A stretch of DNA of 64,000 nucleotides from Brachyhypopomus gauderio (Eukaryota; Chordata; Actinopteri; Gymnotiformes; Hypopomidae). The translations under genes were made by a program, and so were the position numbers. Below the pieces are notes generated by a model, which was not told the origin of the DNA, did no database searches, and worked only from the letters and a program-made list of their open reading frames with translations. Position 1 is the stretch's first letter. Each line of letters starts with the position of its first letter. This document shows, one piece after another, positions 36,661-48,996 of this stretch. Location of the stretch: positions 9,901,373 through 9,965,372 of the forward strand of contig NC_135222.1 of assembly GCF_052324685.1 (NCBI RefSeq), in the 5' to 3' direction.

Positions 36661-37261
36661 CTGCAATGTGCCCAAGGCCAAAAATAAATTCTGCGCCCCC
36701 CTTGTCGTCCTGTCCTTTTGCACCTGCACTTTTCAGTCTAAAGTAAAAAACAACAAGCCAACAACTGTTGAGTTCAGTTCCATTCAGGAGTTCGGAACTG
36801 CAGAACACTAAACAAATTTACACAATACAGTAAATGTAAATTTCTCACAGACAGACACAATCAGCAAATAATTACTATTATTGTTGCTGACAAGTTGAGT
36901 CATACTCATTAACTGTCTATAGCCATAGTCAGTACTGCTCAGTTAGTAGTCTATAGAATTGGCATTCTGTGTGCTTTCTGGCTGGCACAATCATCGATTA
37001 CATCATCAAACTCCAGACTGTCAACAATGCCATTTTCAATTAAAGTAGAGAGTGCATTCATTCGACTTTGAACCATTGTGGTGCGTACAGACATGTAATA
37101 ATACTTAATATTACTTGCAGGCAATCAGACACGACACACAAGTAACACAAAGAATATGTAAATGTCAAAATTCAAAGTTTACCTTTTACTATAATATAAT
37201 AATATAATATAATTATGTATTCTGTTTATTTTGCCTCTAAACCATTTCGTCTCGACCATGG

Positions 37262-37390
<129 letters not shown>

Positions 37391-37419
37391 ACACACAGTA
37401 TATTGACACATTGGCACAT

Positions 37420-37780
37420 TTTTATGACATGGTGGCCCTGTTTCTACTGAACTACATATGACAAAGAGCTTAGGTCCATGGCATGGGTTGAGTTGAGAAG
37501 CCTGCTTCACTTCTCTATATTAAAATCTTTGTCAATTTCTTTCACATTAGTAAATAAAGTAAATAAAGAAATGCAATAGGTGGGAGCTGAATATGAATGA
37601 AAGCCAGAACATTTTATTATTTAGTTTTTAGGCAAAAGGAAACTTATTGTATCCAAGCCACAAACACTCTGCAGTCAACATAGATCCATAAGCAGAGGCA
37701 TGAAGCTATAACAGTTTTGAAATCAAGCATTATGTAACAGATCATTTCATAGGTTTGAATCAGCAGGGTTCGTTGTTGCC
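37420..37780. repeat. saa copy 2 3' flank, duplication B relative
   Basis: GTGGCCCTGTTTCTACTGAA, GTCCATGGCATGGGTTGAG and the following 3' UTR sequence match 23400-23750 and, in part, 46735-47190. At the position of the copy 1 AATAAA (minus) this copy reads AATAAG. A different AATAAA exists further on at 37614-37619. Confidence 0.88.
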
Positions 37781-37797
37781 TTAATCATACTTTGAGT

Positions 37798-38711
37798 CTA
37801 GTATTTGCTGGGGAGTCCTCGGGGTCTATAGACATTAGGGTTTCTACCATTACGCCCCCAGCGATTGGCCTCCTGGTCAGCTGCTTCATCCTGGTTGCCA
37901 CGACGGGTGATTCTCTGTACTAATTCTCTCCCATCGCTGCACAGAAAAAAAAAACATTCAGATACACATACATCAAACATGTGGATGTGAAACAAAAATA
38001 GAAGTTGGATGAACAGTATGAAATATTATTGTAAAAATTTACGAACCCGAAAAAAGCTTAAGAATCATGACATGCAAGTTTTACGTATTAATCAATGTCA
38101 TATCAGATGCTTGCATGTATATGATGTCTCTGGTAAACATGGTGACGAATCAGTATTCAGGTGATAGAGACCTCTAGTGACTAATCCTGGGACTGCTGAT
38201 AGTCAGTGGGGACTGAGGCCTCTGGTGGTGAAATTTTAATGTAAAAATTTACAAAACAATAAAAAGTTCTACAATCATGATTTACCCATGTCATATCAGA
38301 TATCTTGCACGTGATCCTCAGCTAAATTTGTTTTATGCCAATGCCTGTGGATCCCAAAACAATTACCCACAATTACCCACCTGATCACCGCGGCAGCCCA
38401 TCTGCCTCCAGGGCCCCTCTGTGCAGCTTCATAGTTTCCACGTGCATGGAAATACTTGTCTGTGCCTATCCAGTTGGCCTCCCTCATGTCTCTGTAGGCA
38501 CGTCTCATGTCTCCAGCACCTGAAATAGTACATATTAAACAGAATTTGAATATCAGCATGAACATTTCAAATAAATTTCATGCAAAATTAGCAATAATGA
38601 ACTTAGCAGGTACAGTAAGATACCTCGATATGCTTGACCAGGAAAACGGTACCATTGGGCATGAGCTCCCACCACCATTACCAGCACGAGTGCAGCTAGA
38701 ACCAGCTTCAT
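37798..38711 (-). CDS. saa: Serum amyloid A, copy 2, complete
   Basis: Three coding exons on the minus strand (38711-38624, 38519-38381, 37936-37798), with the same exon lengths (88, 139, 139 nt) and phases as copy 1, give 121 residues. Role as for copy 1: secreted acute-phase apolipoprotein. Signal peptide [18 protein letters not shown], mature start QWYRFPG. Copy 2 keeps the family RGPGGRWAA motif (Trp70) where copy 1 has Leu. Just after the mature start it has GQAYR where copy 1 has LEVAQ. Many substitutions are basic ([15 protein letters not shown]). The 5' UTR has about 60 extra bases against copy 1. A TATA box lies upstream. The CDS has no break, so two expressed paralogues are likely. 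Confidence 0.95.
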
Positions 38712-38879
38712 GTCTGCTGACTTGTACTAGGAAAGCCGTACACGATCTGTTGAAGCTCTAGACTGACCCTCCTGTACAGGTCAGTTACAAGGTCCTCAGT
38801 ACTAAGCCTGCACTACAGTTAAGACTTTAATTCTCTCTGTCTGTCAGATCTTTCTGAAGACACGTTCCTAACTTTTTGT

Positions 38880-38970
38880 TGTGGTTTATATAGACCCATA
38901 AAACAGACGTGGGTTGGGCATGTATTTTTTTTAACGGAATGTGAAGAAAATCCCAGGTTAAGCAACCACT
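38880..38970 (-). promoter_or_regulatory. saa copy 2 promoter (TATA, kB-like, C/EBP-like)
   Basis: On the minus strand CTATATAA (38893-38886) is preceded upstream by GGGATTTTCT (38954-38945, one base from the NF-kB consensus) and GTTGCTTAACC (38967-38957, C/EBP-like). The kB-like site fits the consensus better than the copy 1 version (AGGATTTCCT), so induction strength may differ. Confidence 0.6.
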
Positions 38971-39169
38971 GATGGGAACTGTGGTGCATGAAATGCCAAA
39001 ATACAGGCAAGCAGCAGCCAGTCCTGTAAACATGTCTGTATAGGAATAATATATCTACAAGCTTTTAATTAATGCATAATGAATAAATGAATAATGAATG
39101 CATGAGCTCAAAGACATTCACTTAAAGCACTTCTTATATATAGTAGTGTTAATAGTAGTATATGTATAC

Positions 39170-39490
39170 ACAAATGCCATGATAGCGTCATGCTGTTGCT
39201 GCAGATTTGTCAATTTATGTGGAAATCCCAGTAGATCAGGGGTTTCCGAAACATCCATATAGCACTAAGAACTTACATGCCAAGTTCAAAGTCACTTAAA
39301 TAAGATAAGAAATTTTTATTGTGATTGCAGTGTACATGAAAATTGAGCTTCTTTTTTTAAAGATGAGATACTGTATGAGATAAGAAATCACCTTTCTTCC
39401 CAATTCTGATACCCAGTTTGAACTTCAGAGGAATGTCTTGACCATGCATTCTGTTGTTACCATGTGATTGTCTGATTATATCATATATGA
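39170..39490 (-). mobile_element. Tc1-like remnant upstream of saa copy 2
   Basis: The blocks CATGATAGCGTCATGC, AATCCCAGTAGATCAG, TTCAAAGTCACTTAAAT and CATGTGATTGTCTGATTA keep the order of the copy at 24955-25320. A short insertion (about 39301-39390) splits it. The shared position relative to the saa genes suggests insertion before duplication. Confidence 0.75.
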
Positions 39491-40592
39491 CCAATTATTA
39501 TCAGCCTTTTTATTAGAAAACAACAAGAAAGTAGGACATTTGTGCACAAAAAAAGTCAGGAGGCCCTACATCAGCTACAAAATGGAAACTATTTTGACAA
39601 ATTGCAAAATATTTAACTAGATTAGGGCACTTAATTGGGAAATGTTCAGAAAATGTGGACGTACTAATACTTAGCTTATTGTAGTTTAATGCCCAAAAGC
39701 TGAATATTAAATACAAGTATGGTACAGTAGTAGTTATGTAAAACATGCTCAATCAGATAAGTGGACAATTCCATTTACACTTTTACATTTACAATTCCAG
39801 TAATATGGTTGTGTACATTGCTATACAAATGTATTTATGAGGTGCAATGGCACCAGAAAGTTCATGAACCCTTTAGAATTCCTGTATTTCTACATACATC
39901 TCTTTCTCTCTTTAGATATGAGAGAGAGAAAGAGAATGAGAGAGAGAGAGACAGAGAGAGGGAGAGAGAAAGACAGACGAAAAATTGTAGTGAATTACAC
40001 AAAGTTTGCAAAAAGGTGGGGGGGGGGGAGTTCTTCATGGGTTCTCTTGTTAAAGATATGATTAAATATGGAACCTTTCCAACTTCAAGATCCATTTTAA
40101 AGTTTAAATAGTTATTTGCATCTCAAAACATGATTCTTTATTTATGTTCCATTATACTATGAATGGACATTCACATAAAACCAGGAATGTAAGGTGGTTT
40201 GGATAGGAATTAGCTAGAACATAAAAGTTGTCTAATTTTTAGAGTTTTTTTCCCTTAACTGTAATGGGGGAAGTGAGTTGGCAGGAGTCGAAGGCTGCAG
40301 ATCATGCTCTTTATTATTTATTATTTAACAAAAGGAAGAACAGAAGCAGGATAGGCTGCGAAGTAGCAAAAACAGTGATCTCGTACAAGACCCAGTGCTT
40401 ACCCGACGGCAGTAAGTCGACAGAAAGGGAACACATCCAGTGGCCTGAAGAACATTCTCCATACAATGTGCAGCACTGGACTGCACGACCTGTGAGTTTA
40501 AAAAGGTGGCAAACATAACAGGCTACAGGTGTCCATACTGCGGTGATTGGGACCTGGGGAGTAGTTTGGTGCTCGGAGTCATGTGCCGTGTG
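39491..40592. other. Unassigned intergenic sequence with (GA)n
   Basis: Contains an imperfect GA-rich tract at about 39916-39975 and a G run near 40017-40029. No gene is recognised. Confidence 0.6.
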
Positions 40593-40890
40593 TGAAATGA
40601 AATGAAATGTGCCATATTTTGTCAATTGTGATTTTTTACACCCCAATCGAAATTTGTCCTCCGCTTTTAACCCATCTGTGCAGTCAGAACACACACACAC
40701 ACTAGTGATTACTAGGGGGCTGTGGATCACACGTGCCCAGAGCATTGGGCAGCCCTAGCCCGGCGCCCGGGGAGCAGTTGGGGTTAGGTGCCTTGCTCAA
40801 GGACACCTCAGTCATGGCCTGTCTGGGAATCGAACCCACGACCCTCCGGTCACAAGTCCAGTTCCCTAACCACCAGGCCATGACTGCCCC
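40593..40890 (-). mobile_element. tRNA-derived SINE
   Basis: Read on the minus strand, the head is tRNA-like: box A-like TGGCCTGGTGGTTAG and a perfect box B GGTTCGATTCC. A central region follows, then GGACAAATTTCGATTGG and a CATTTCATTTCATTTC tail. The head is not a tRNA gene, since the body continues for 300 bp. It is the common V-SINE style of fish, mobilised in trans by a LINE. A GT microsatellite begins at its 5' end. Confidence 0.88.
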
Positions 40891-41249
<359 letters not shown>

Positions 41250-41250
<1 letters not shown>

Positions 41251-42180
41251 ATACACGCGCCCTCTGGCGGGCCTGCCTCCCCACTGTGACATTAAAAACT
41301 CAACATTAATTCGGGTTAGCTAATGATTTCGTTATATTCTGCATTCTTATTACAAGTCTACTAGTACCTTTAATAACTAATAATAGATTAATTACACCAT
41401 TAAATCGCTCATATTCTTAACTAGCACGAGCCATCACACTACATCTCTTCTCGAGGTAAGTTGATTTGAATGTCTCCAATGTTAAATCAAATGTAAACAT
41501 AATTAACATTACTTTTCACGTTATGACGAGTCGTTGCGAATATAATCAATGTTTTTAGCAGTCGTTAATATTCCTACTGGAGATAGCTAACGTTAGCTTA
41601 ACTGTTAGATAAGCTAGCTAGCAAGCAAACAAAGTAGGTTAGCTAGTTACATAGGTAAGCTAAGTAGTTAACTAGTTAACTTGGTTGGTTGTACGCTTAC
41701 TTTTTCAAGTTTTTACTAGCTAGAAAAGGAGTAAATAATATTTGAAAACTTAATAAGCATTTATTTACATTTAGTAACCACTTTTCCTAGAAATTAGTCA
41801 AACTACCCTTTCATTGCTAGATCTCTTTATTGGCTATTTATTAGCTATTATTTTTTATACTAATTTTATCCAATCTAAGGTATAAGTGGGTACTTGTTTC
41901 ATGGTGCTTTTATTAGCCTTGCACTTTTTAAAATTAAAGTAAACTGGATGCATAGTAACAACAATAACATGGACATTAGGTTAATCACGAAGATGCTTTG
42001 TCAGGGGAATAATTTATTTAGTGTGTAGTGACAGTGACAGTGCTATCCAATTCATGGGTTCACAAGTGACTCCACTGTCTGCACCCTAACCTTAGCAGCA
42101 GAGTCCGTATTATCCAGGTGAATGGAACCCATCATTTTTGGGAGTAAAATATCTGGCACCTCGTTGCTCAAGTATATACA
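41250..42180. other. Unassigned intergenic sequence
   Basis: AT-rich with many GCTAGCTA/GTTAGCTA motifs (41580-41730). No gene is recognised. Confidence 0.6.
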
Positions 42181-42420
42181 TCAAATCAAATCAAATCAAA
42201 TATATTTGTATAGCGCTTTTCATAACACATGTTGTCACAAAGCGCTTTACAGGATTTACAAGGTTAACAATACTATGGGTCCAAATCCCTAATGAGCAAG
42301 CCAGAGGCGACAGTGGCAAGGAAAAACTCCCTAGATGGTGGGGAATAGGAAGAAACCTTGGGAGGACCAAGACTCAAAAGGGAACCCATCCTCCATTGGG
42401 CGGCCCATTAACACACAAAT
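42181..42420 (+). repeat. Dispersed teleost repeat, copy 2
   Basis: Starts with TCAAA repeats, then TTGTATAGCGCTTTTCATAA, CACAAAGCGCTTTACAGGAT, GAGCAAGCCAGAGGCGACAG and AGAAACCTTGGGAGGACC. The same series is at 61655-61808 and in part at 13961-14130. Related but less clear sequence runs to about 42760. Confidence 0.8.
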
Positions 42421-44335
42421 TACACAAAAACAAATTATACAGATGAATACACAAGTCACAAACAAATCACACAATCAGGCTAAGTATAAGGTAACTAGAA
42501 TGAAAGTTCTGGGTGTTGATATTGTCAATGTAAATGTCTTGTGATGAACGCCAGGTTTTCATTCCGTGTCGGAGTGATGATACTGGTATTGTAGGCTCCG
42601 ACTGCAGTGTTACTCCCCAGGTGAACCTCGGAGAAGAAAGATATGTGATGTGGTAAATATGTAACAGATTGTTCAAAGGTCAAACTAAACAGATATGTGT
42701 TTAGTCGAGTCTTAAACATTGGGACTGTGTCTGAGTCCCGAATAAAGGCAGGAAGATTATTCCACATATTATATAATATACAGAATTATAATTCATATAA
42801 TTCTGTCTGTTGTCAGTTGTATGTATCAGCACCGTTATATTATTGTTTTTATTGTTTTGTTGTGTTAGCGCTTGCTAACAACTCTCCGGTCGCTGCTACT
42901 TTGTTGCTGTTAGAAACGCAGAGCCGTTGCTCTGCCTTACCGGTGCGCTGCTGAAGTTCCGCTCGGTTTCGGCTTAAATGTTTGTTTGTTAATAATCTCA
43001 AGTGCTGGTTTGGTCCTTCACAAATGCTAGATTGGTCCCTATAACAGTGACCTCCTTCTTTCGTTTTTGAGTGAACTCTTCCAACAAGCATACAAGCATT
43101 CTTTTTCATGCTTTGTGGTCTTAGCATGAAGTTTGCTAATGAAAGTATCAAACCCTTTGCATGCATATTGGGCAGTCAATGAAATTCCTTTCCTACCTTC
43201 TTGACGTTACAAACTACTAATTTTAAAATATTTTTGCCTAATTGGTTCACATATGATTTATAGGATACACAATTAGGGATGGCTAACAATTTGTTTACAA
43301 TAAATAAATCAATTATACATCAATTCAGTTGTCCAGTGAGGATGTGTAAACAGGTTCCTTTGGAGGAAGCATGTGTCATTACCTAGCAGGACTGCTGATA
43401 TTTGCATCTTAGAGGGAGACAGGCTAGTAGGTATTTAGTATGACTAACTAGAACAAAGCTGGGATGCAAGTTAGCATTCTCTATTTGGTATACACTTAAT
43501 GAGTAAAATGAAGACAGAAGAATAAGTTTCAACTAATGAACCTCAGTGATGTACAGATTAATTGATGGATAAATACATTTTGACTAAGTGTGTGTTTTGC
43601 TGTCTGGATTGTGTTTTGCTGTCTGGTAAGTGTGTTTTGCTGTCTGTATTGGTTATCATGTAATTGTTAGGTCTACATATGGAGACAGCTATATTATGCC
43701 TTCCTACTTTCACTTACATTACATTACATTTACAGCATTTAGCAGACACTCTTATCCAGAGCAACTTACAAAAGTGCTAAGTGTTTAGTCAGAATATGCA
43801 TCTCTATCTAAACAGGTTTACGTCCAAACTACTCGAGCTCAAGCACTGCCATAAACAGTTGCCAGTGCTGATACCTAGAAAGAAGACAACAAAATATAAG
43901 ATTAGACACAGAGCAATACCTAGCAAGTGTGAGAAGTGCACTTCACGTCTCAGGTGATGTAAATGTAATTTATATTGCACGAAAAAAATGGAGGAAGGGA
44001 AAATACTTAGTTCTAACATCCTTTATTTTGACTGTGAACACTGTCTTAATTTTGTGACTCTAAAATAATTTTCTATTTCTTTACAGTACAGTCAGGAGAA
44101 ATTTGCCATGGATGTGGAGACCATAGATAACTGTGCTGACATCTTGCTTCAGTCAGGCTTAAAATATACTTAATGTCATTAATACATTAATACAATGATT
44201 ATCAGACATTTTAAATAATTTTGCAAGCAGAAAACTGTGCAATCATTTCATCAACTATACCATAACATTTAATTTAACATAACAATAATTTATCTGAAAT
44301 ACACTATAATACCAAAAGTATTTGCTCACCTGGGA
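42421..44335. other. Unassigned sequence with a short fish repeat
   Basis: Contains the common TTACATTTACAGCATTTAGC repeat with CTTATCCAGAGCAACTTACA (43720-43775). It also holds one possible short coding segment after a TTTACAG acceptor at 44087-44172, discussed in the findings. Otherwise no gene. Confidence 0.5.
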
Positions 44336-44720
44336 CTGCTGATAGTCAGTGGGGACTGAGACCTCTGGTGGTCAGTGCTGGGATTGCTTGAACTGACTCA
44401 CCATATCAAAGAGTACATGCCACATTTTTTATAGAAAGTTCAACCCCACAATCATTAAAGATAACTTCTCTGAATTCAAACATTTATTTGTTAGTCTTAT
44501 AGATACTCTGAATGTCTAATCATTTAAGGCCACTACCTTGTAAGTAAACAGCTGTCATGTCTGTGGTTTCGCAATCACACTATGGGGAGTCCAGATGATG
44601 GGTAGTGGGGGTAAAAATCCCCACACATACACAGTTATAATCTCTGGATTGCTTTCTACATTTTGGGAAGTCCATGCCCAGCCCACTGCTGGATGAATGT
44701 CAGGAGTAATCATATGAGCT
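44336..44720. repeat. Segmental duplication C, copy 2
   Basis: Matches 36340-36650 in block order, but has an extra segment at about 44447-44525 absent from the first copy. Positions 44721-45339 beyond it hold no recognised gene. Confidence 0.87.
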
Positions 44721-45339
44721 ATATAGACTGCAGTTTAAGTGAGTACAGGGAACTGTGCTTCAGCAGGATATTATAATAAATAATTGCTACATTTTTTTAC
44801 TGTTTACTTCACCCATACTCTCAAAATCTCAGAAAATGGAACACACACACACACATATATATATACACAGTATATAAAGGTAGCAACATTTATTTAATAA
44901 TGGCGCATGGAATTTGAGGGCTGGAAATGAAAACTGCAACCAGAGAAACAAGCATGTGTTTTCAGAAGTGGCAAGGAATTGTCATTTTTACCAATCATTT
45001 GCAAACCAGTAGTACAGTTCACAGTGTGTAGGGTACTCACATTATGTAACAACAGCAGTAACAACAGCTTCACTGGTTGTGAACCAATGACACATTAATA
45101 CTGACCCGTGAACAGTCACCCACAGACCTGCTACTGCACCAGGAATCACTTAAAAAGTGATTTCACTCTTAAACATCATAGACATCATGCTAATAATTCT
45201 ACAAACATACTCAGAAATCTGTAATGGGGCTGCAGGATTGCTGAGGCAAACATGGGTTGCAAACCCCAGTGTGCCACAGCCCTGGGTATTTCCTCACTAG
45301 GAGGAAACCCTCCTAGCAGGATTCAAAAGATGATGAGGG

Positions 45340-46080
45340 GGGATGAAAACGTGGAGCAAAGAAAATTGTGGGGAAATTCACAGCCAAATTGGTTCAGTTG
45401 AATGGGGACTTGAACCTGGGACATTAGAAGTGGGAGAGTGCAAATTAAACCACCACTATGAGGGAGTAAGGGAAACATTAGGGATAAAACTGAAAGATGG
45501 GGATGCTTGTTGGAAATGTGAGGGGGCAGGTGACTCACCCAACCAGATGGGCCAACCTCCCTGTCACGTCCACAGAAAACAAAAGGTGTAACTAAAAGGG
45601 AAAACCCTCATGACTGGGACTCAAACCTGGATCTGCTCAAAAAACAGAGGCTTTGACAGACACCATGGTGCCATCACAGCCGTGGAGGTAGGTGACAGGA
45701 AGACAGACACACTCGTTACATCCCCGATTATGTAATTGTTTGTTAGCTCGTTACCTCCCTCTGGCGGTCGCCTATGGGCACTGCGAGCAACTGTTGAATA
45801 ACATTGTTAATATTGCTTAGCCACAAAGAATTTACCCAGTCTGAAGATAGAATAAATTACACCCTGTTCAGCTCAACAATTATATAATGATCTACATTCT
45901 TAGGATTGATCACCGAGAAGGTGGTCCTCTTCAACTTCGAGATCATGATCATTATGCTTATCCATGTGTAAAACAGAGTGATTACCACGAGGCAGACGTA
46001 ATGCTGAGAAGAACAAGATTCATTAGGGTCAAATCTATAATCAAAGTCATGTGCACTGTCCAGAGTCAGAGAACAAGCCA
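45340..46080. repeat. Long dispersed repeat X, copy 1
   Basis: AAAACGTGGAGCAAAGAAAA, CAAATTGGTTCAGTTGAATG, GGACTTGAACCTGGGACATT and later TTGTTTGTTAGCTCG, AAGAATTTACCCAGTCTG and AACAAGATTCATTAGGGTCA recur in order at 48997-49985. About 200 bp present in copy 2 (49386-49590) is missing here. GGACTTGAACCTGGG resembles a tRNA T-arm but no tRNA fold follows. Class unknown. Confidence 0.85.
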
Positions 46081-46261
46081 TCCTGTCTTGTTTTATTGCA
46101 GCATTTTCTGTTTTCCCAATAATGTTTGCATTTTTCATGTTATTTGTGAAAAAACAAAAAAAAACTTCCTTGTTTTTCTGATATCATTGGATTTTAAAGT
46201 CAAATTTTTGTCTTTCCTTTTTTATTTGAACTTTTGAAATGAAAACAATGGCCAAAAAGTA

Positions 46262-46492
46262 CTCATAACCTATAGTGTCATCACACATTAGTCATACAAT
46301 TACTCAAACCAGCCAGATTAATTACACCCAAACTAACTACTGCCCCCCCCTGGCCTGAATATGATAGCTGTTGCTATTTATTACTCTTCACTGCTGAATG
46401 TAAATATGAAAGCTGAATATGGCTGAGATGTTGTTTTTCCAAAGTTTTATTCACTGTCCTGCTCAGACTTCCTAATAGCCCCCCCCCCCCCT

Positions 46493-46554
<62 letters not shown>

Positions 46555-46778
46555 ATTCATTTACAACCACTTACAGAAAATTGACGGAGTGGTCGATTCT
46601 ACTGTTATTCTGAGTGGGACTGCACGTACATGAGTTTTCAGTAGCCAGTAGGACCTATTGTTATAGTCAGTTTAGCGGTCAGTACTCAGTAATATATGTC
46701 AATAAGGAAGATACGAAGTACAGGCTCATTTCATGACACGGTGGCCCTGTTTCTACTGAACTACATATGACAAAGAGC
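46262..46778. repeat. Segmental duplication B, copy 2
   Basis: Matches 22931-23450, including the poly-C/(CA)n stretch (here 46480-46551, much longer CA). It ends at TTAAG where the solo LTR entered. Confidence 0.9.
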
Positions 46779-46783
46779 TTAAG

Positions 46784-47123
46784 TGTCACGTTGAGGACCC
46801 CGGCCCCTCTCTTTTGGGCGTGTGTCAACGTTGTCTACGTGCTTTGTCTGCGTCAGTGGATATGCGTGGTTCGGGTTATGTCGTGTGATTAATAAGTCTC
46901 ACCTGTGAATCGTCTCGTGATCACGTGGGGCTAATGTGGTTTGTCTATTTAATGTGCGCTCGCGCAGTGTCCTGTGCTCGTCGTTGTCTATGTCTGCACG
47001 TTGTGCTGAATGTGTCAAGTGTTTATCGTGCGCTATTGCGCAATACACGTCTTCATTAAACGTGACGTTTGCTGCCATCAAGGGATTCTGTGTCTCGTCC
47101 TGCGCGCTGCACCCACCGTCACA
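46784..47123 (+). mobile_element. Solo LTR, family A, TSD TTAAG
   Basis: TGTCACGTTGAGG to CACCGTCACA, 340 bp, flanked by a perfect TTAAG duplication (46779-46783, 47124-47128). In saa copies 1 and 2 the same flank is uninterrupted (GACAAAGACCTTAAGTCCAT at 23440-23459), so the empty site is seen directly. Same family as 1151-1479. Confidence 0.95.
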
Positions 47124-47215
47124 TTAAGTCTGTGGCATAGGTTGAGAAGCCTGCTTCACTTCATCAAAATCTTTATGCCCTTTTTTCACATTGGCAAAGA
47201 AATAAAGAAATTGGC

Positions 47216-47510
47216 AGGTGATTCTCAGTGCCAATTCTGCCCCATTACTGCACAGAAAAATATTCAGAAATCAGATACACATATTTGAGACAATTTTATA
47301 AGAAAAATATGTAAGGTGGAAATATTTATTCATGTCATATCAGATGCTTGTACCAGCAAAATTCGTTTTATGCCAATGACTGTGAATCCCAAAACAATTA
47401 CCCACAATTATCCACCTGATCACCGCGGCAGCCAATCTGCCTCCAGGGCCCCTCTGTGCAACATCATAGTTTCAACGTTCATGGAAATACTTGCATCATG
47501 TTTCCAGCAC
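47216..47510 (-). pseudogene. saa pseudogene (remnants of exons 3 and 4)
   Basis: On the minus strand, exon 3 survives at 47510-47416 but has lost 44 nt (the [14 protein letters not shown] part), which shifts the frame. Its acceptor and a GTGGAT donor remain. Only the first 30 or so bases of exon 4 remain (47247-47216), joined directly to 3'-flank sequence (CTTCATCAAAATCTTTATGC). Exon 2 is absent: the sequence after 47520 turns into LTR-element DNA. It cannot make SAA. It marks a third former gene copy. Confidence 0.88.
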
Positions 47511-47524
47511 CTGAAATTGTCTCA

Positions 47525-48985
47525 TCTGGCCCCTGCTCCTCCTGTCATTCGCCATCAATGTTTATTTTTGTTATCCATGTGTGTCTTAGTCCTTCCTAGT
47601 CCTCTGTAACCCATCCCTCTTGTTAATGTTCTCACGTGTTCTCTGAGTGTATTTAATGCCTATCTTTAAGTTACCAATCTTTTTGTGTGCTTGGTATTGG
47701 GAGTTTGATTTTTCCCCTGTTAGTATTTCCAGTTAGTATTGTCTCTATGCTTTATGGTTAACATTGGGTTGTTATTCCTTTTGTGTTTGTTTCCCTGTGT
47801 TAACCTGTATTGACCTGTCTATCCGTCATGCCACGACGTGGTAGATATGTTCATACATCTGACTCATTTTTGGAATTTGACCTAAGCCAGTTTTTTCGAC
47901 CCTGATTTCGGTATGCCCTTCGATAAATCTCGCTCTCCTCAGTGTCTGTGTCCGCCTATTTACTCCACGCCGCTCGTGGCATTACAGAATGATCCGTCTA
48001 ACAAGGATACAGCGAGGGAGCGAGTCTCTGGTAAGTTCCGACGCTGTAACAAGACGTTGGCTGCTTTCATGCAGTTTACGTCTCTGGTGTTACAGCACGA
48101 ACAAACCAGAGGCAAGAAATCCCCTGGCACTGCGGGGACAAGGGAGTCTCGTCGCTCTTGAGATAAAGTATGGTCACTTCTCGTTCCGACTGTCTTTTGC
48201 GGCGAGCTCCCAAATAAGTGCTGTGTCTGCCCATCTTGGTGAACACTGTCTGATACACCGGGCCCGCCACTCTCAAGCTTCACCGCTGCTTTTCCGGTGG
48301 TACCGGATCCTCCGCCGTGGGACGTTCACGCAGTGCCCCCTGTGTACCCGGGTCCGCCTTTATGTCCCGCTTCATCCCTAGTTTCCAAGACCCACAAGGG
48401 GTCTTCCTCAAGTCTCACGACCCAGAATGGGTCGTTAACTGCACCTGATGCTTCAGTCCCAACATCCACGGGCCCGCTGCTTTCAAGCGATGCCACGGCT
48501 TCTCCGGTGGTACCGGATCCTCCACCACAGGACGTATGTCTCCTGTTTCTGCTTTGTCTTTTTCTTTGTTTTTGCCCTCTTCGCTTCCCGGTGTTGTCTT
48601 TGCGCGTGTCATGGTGTCTGTTTCGGTCCCTGTCTGTCTTTCCGTCTTTCCGCCTGGTCATACCTGGGTTTTTCATTTTTTCTCGTCCTCCTGTGGTTCC
48701 TCCTCCCGGATGTCATCGCCCAGTTACTCCTCCCCCCTCTTTTCGGCCTGTTTGTCATCCTTAGTCTCTTTCTGGTTTTTTCCCTCCGTCCACCTGGTTC
48801 TTCTGTGTTTTCTTCGGTTTTGCGCACTTCACCCGTGTCTCTTTCTGGTGTTTCTCCTTTGGTCTCGTCTGTTTCTGGTTTCTTTCGTTCTCCCGTTTCT
48901 GGTCTCTCTAGTCTATCCGTTTATGGTTTTCCCTCTTGTGTTTCTGGTTAGTTCTGGTTGGTTCTCTGGTGTTTTCTCTTGTGTC
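47525..48985 (+). mobile_element. Truncated LTR-element remnant, related to 50153-55061
   Basis: LTR-like pyrimidine-rich sequence (to about 47820) leads into a short frame matching, block by block, the gag-like region of the larger element: TCGCTCTCCTCAG, ACAGCGAGGGAGCGAG, CGACGCTGTAAC, GGGACAAGGGAGTCTCGTCG. Stops and indels break it. A pyrimidine-rich stretch follows to about 48985, where repeat X copy 2 begins. No target duplication was found. Confidence 0.65.
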
Positions 48986-48996
48986 CTTATTTTAGG

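Noticed and set aside
40827-40890. A possible tRNA gene on the minus strand (A and B boxes)
   Set aside because: The tRNA-like head continues into a 300-bp SINE body with a repeated tail, and no full cloverleaf can be drawn.
42849-43166. A 105-codon minus ORF
   Set aside because: Basic, motif-free translation. No homologous feature. No splice or promoter evidence.
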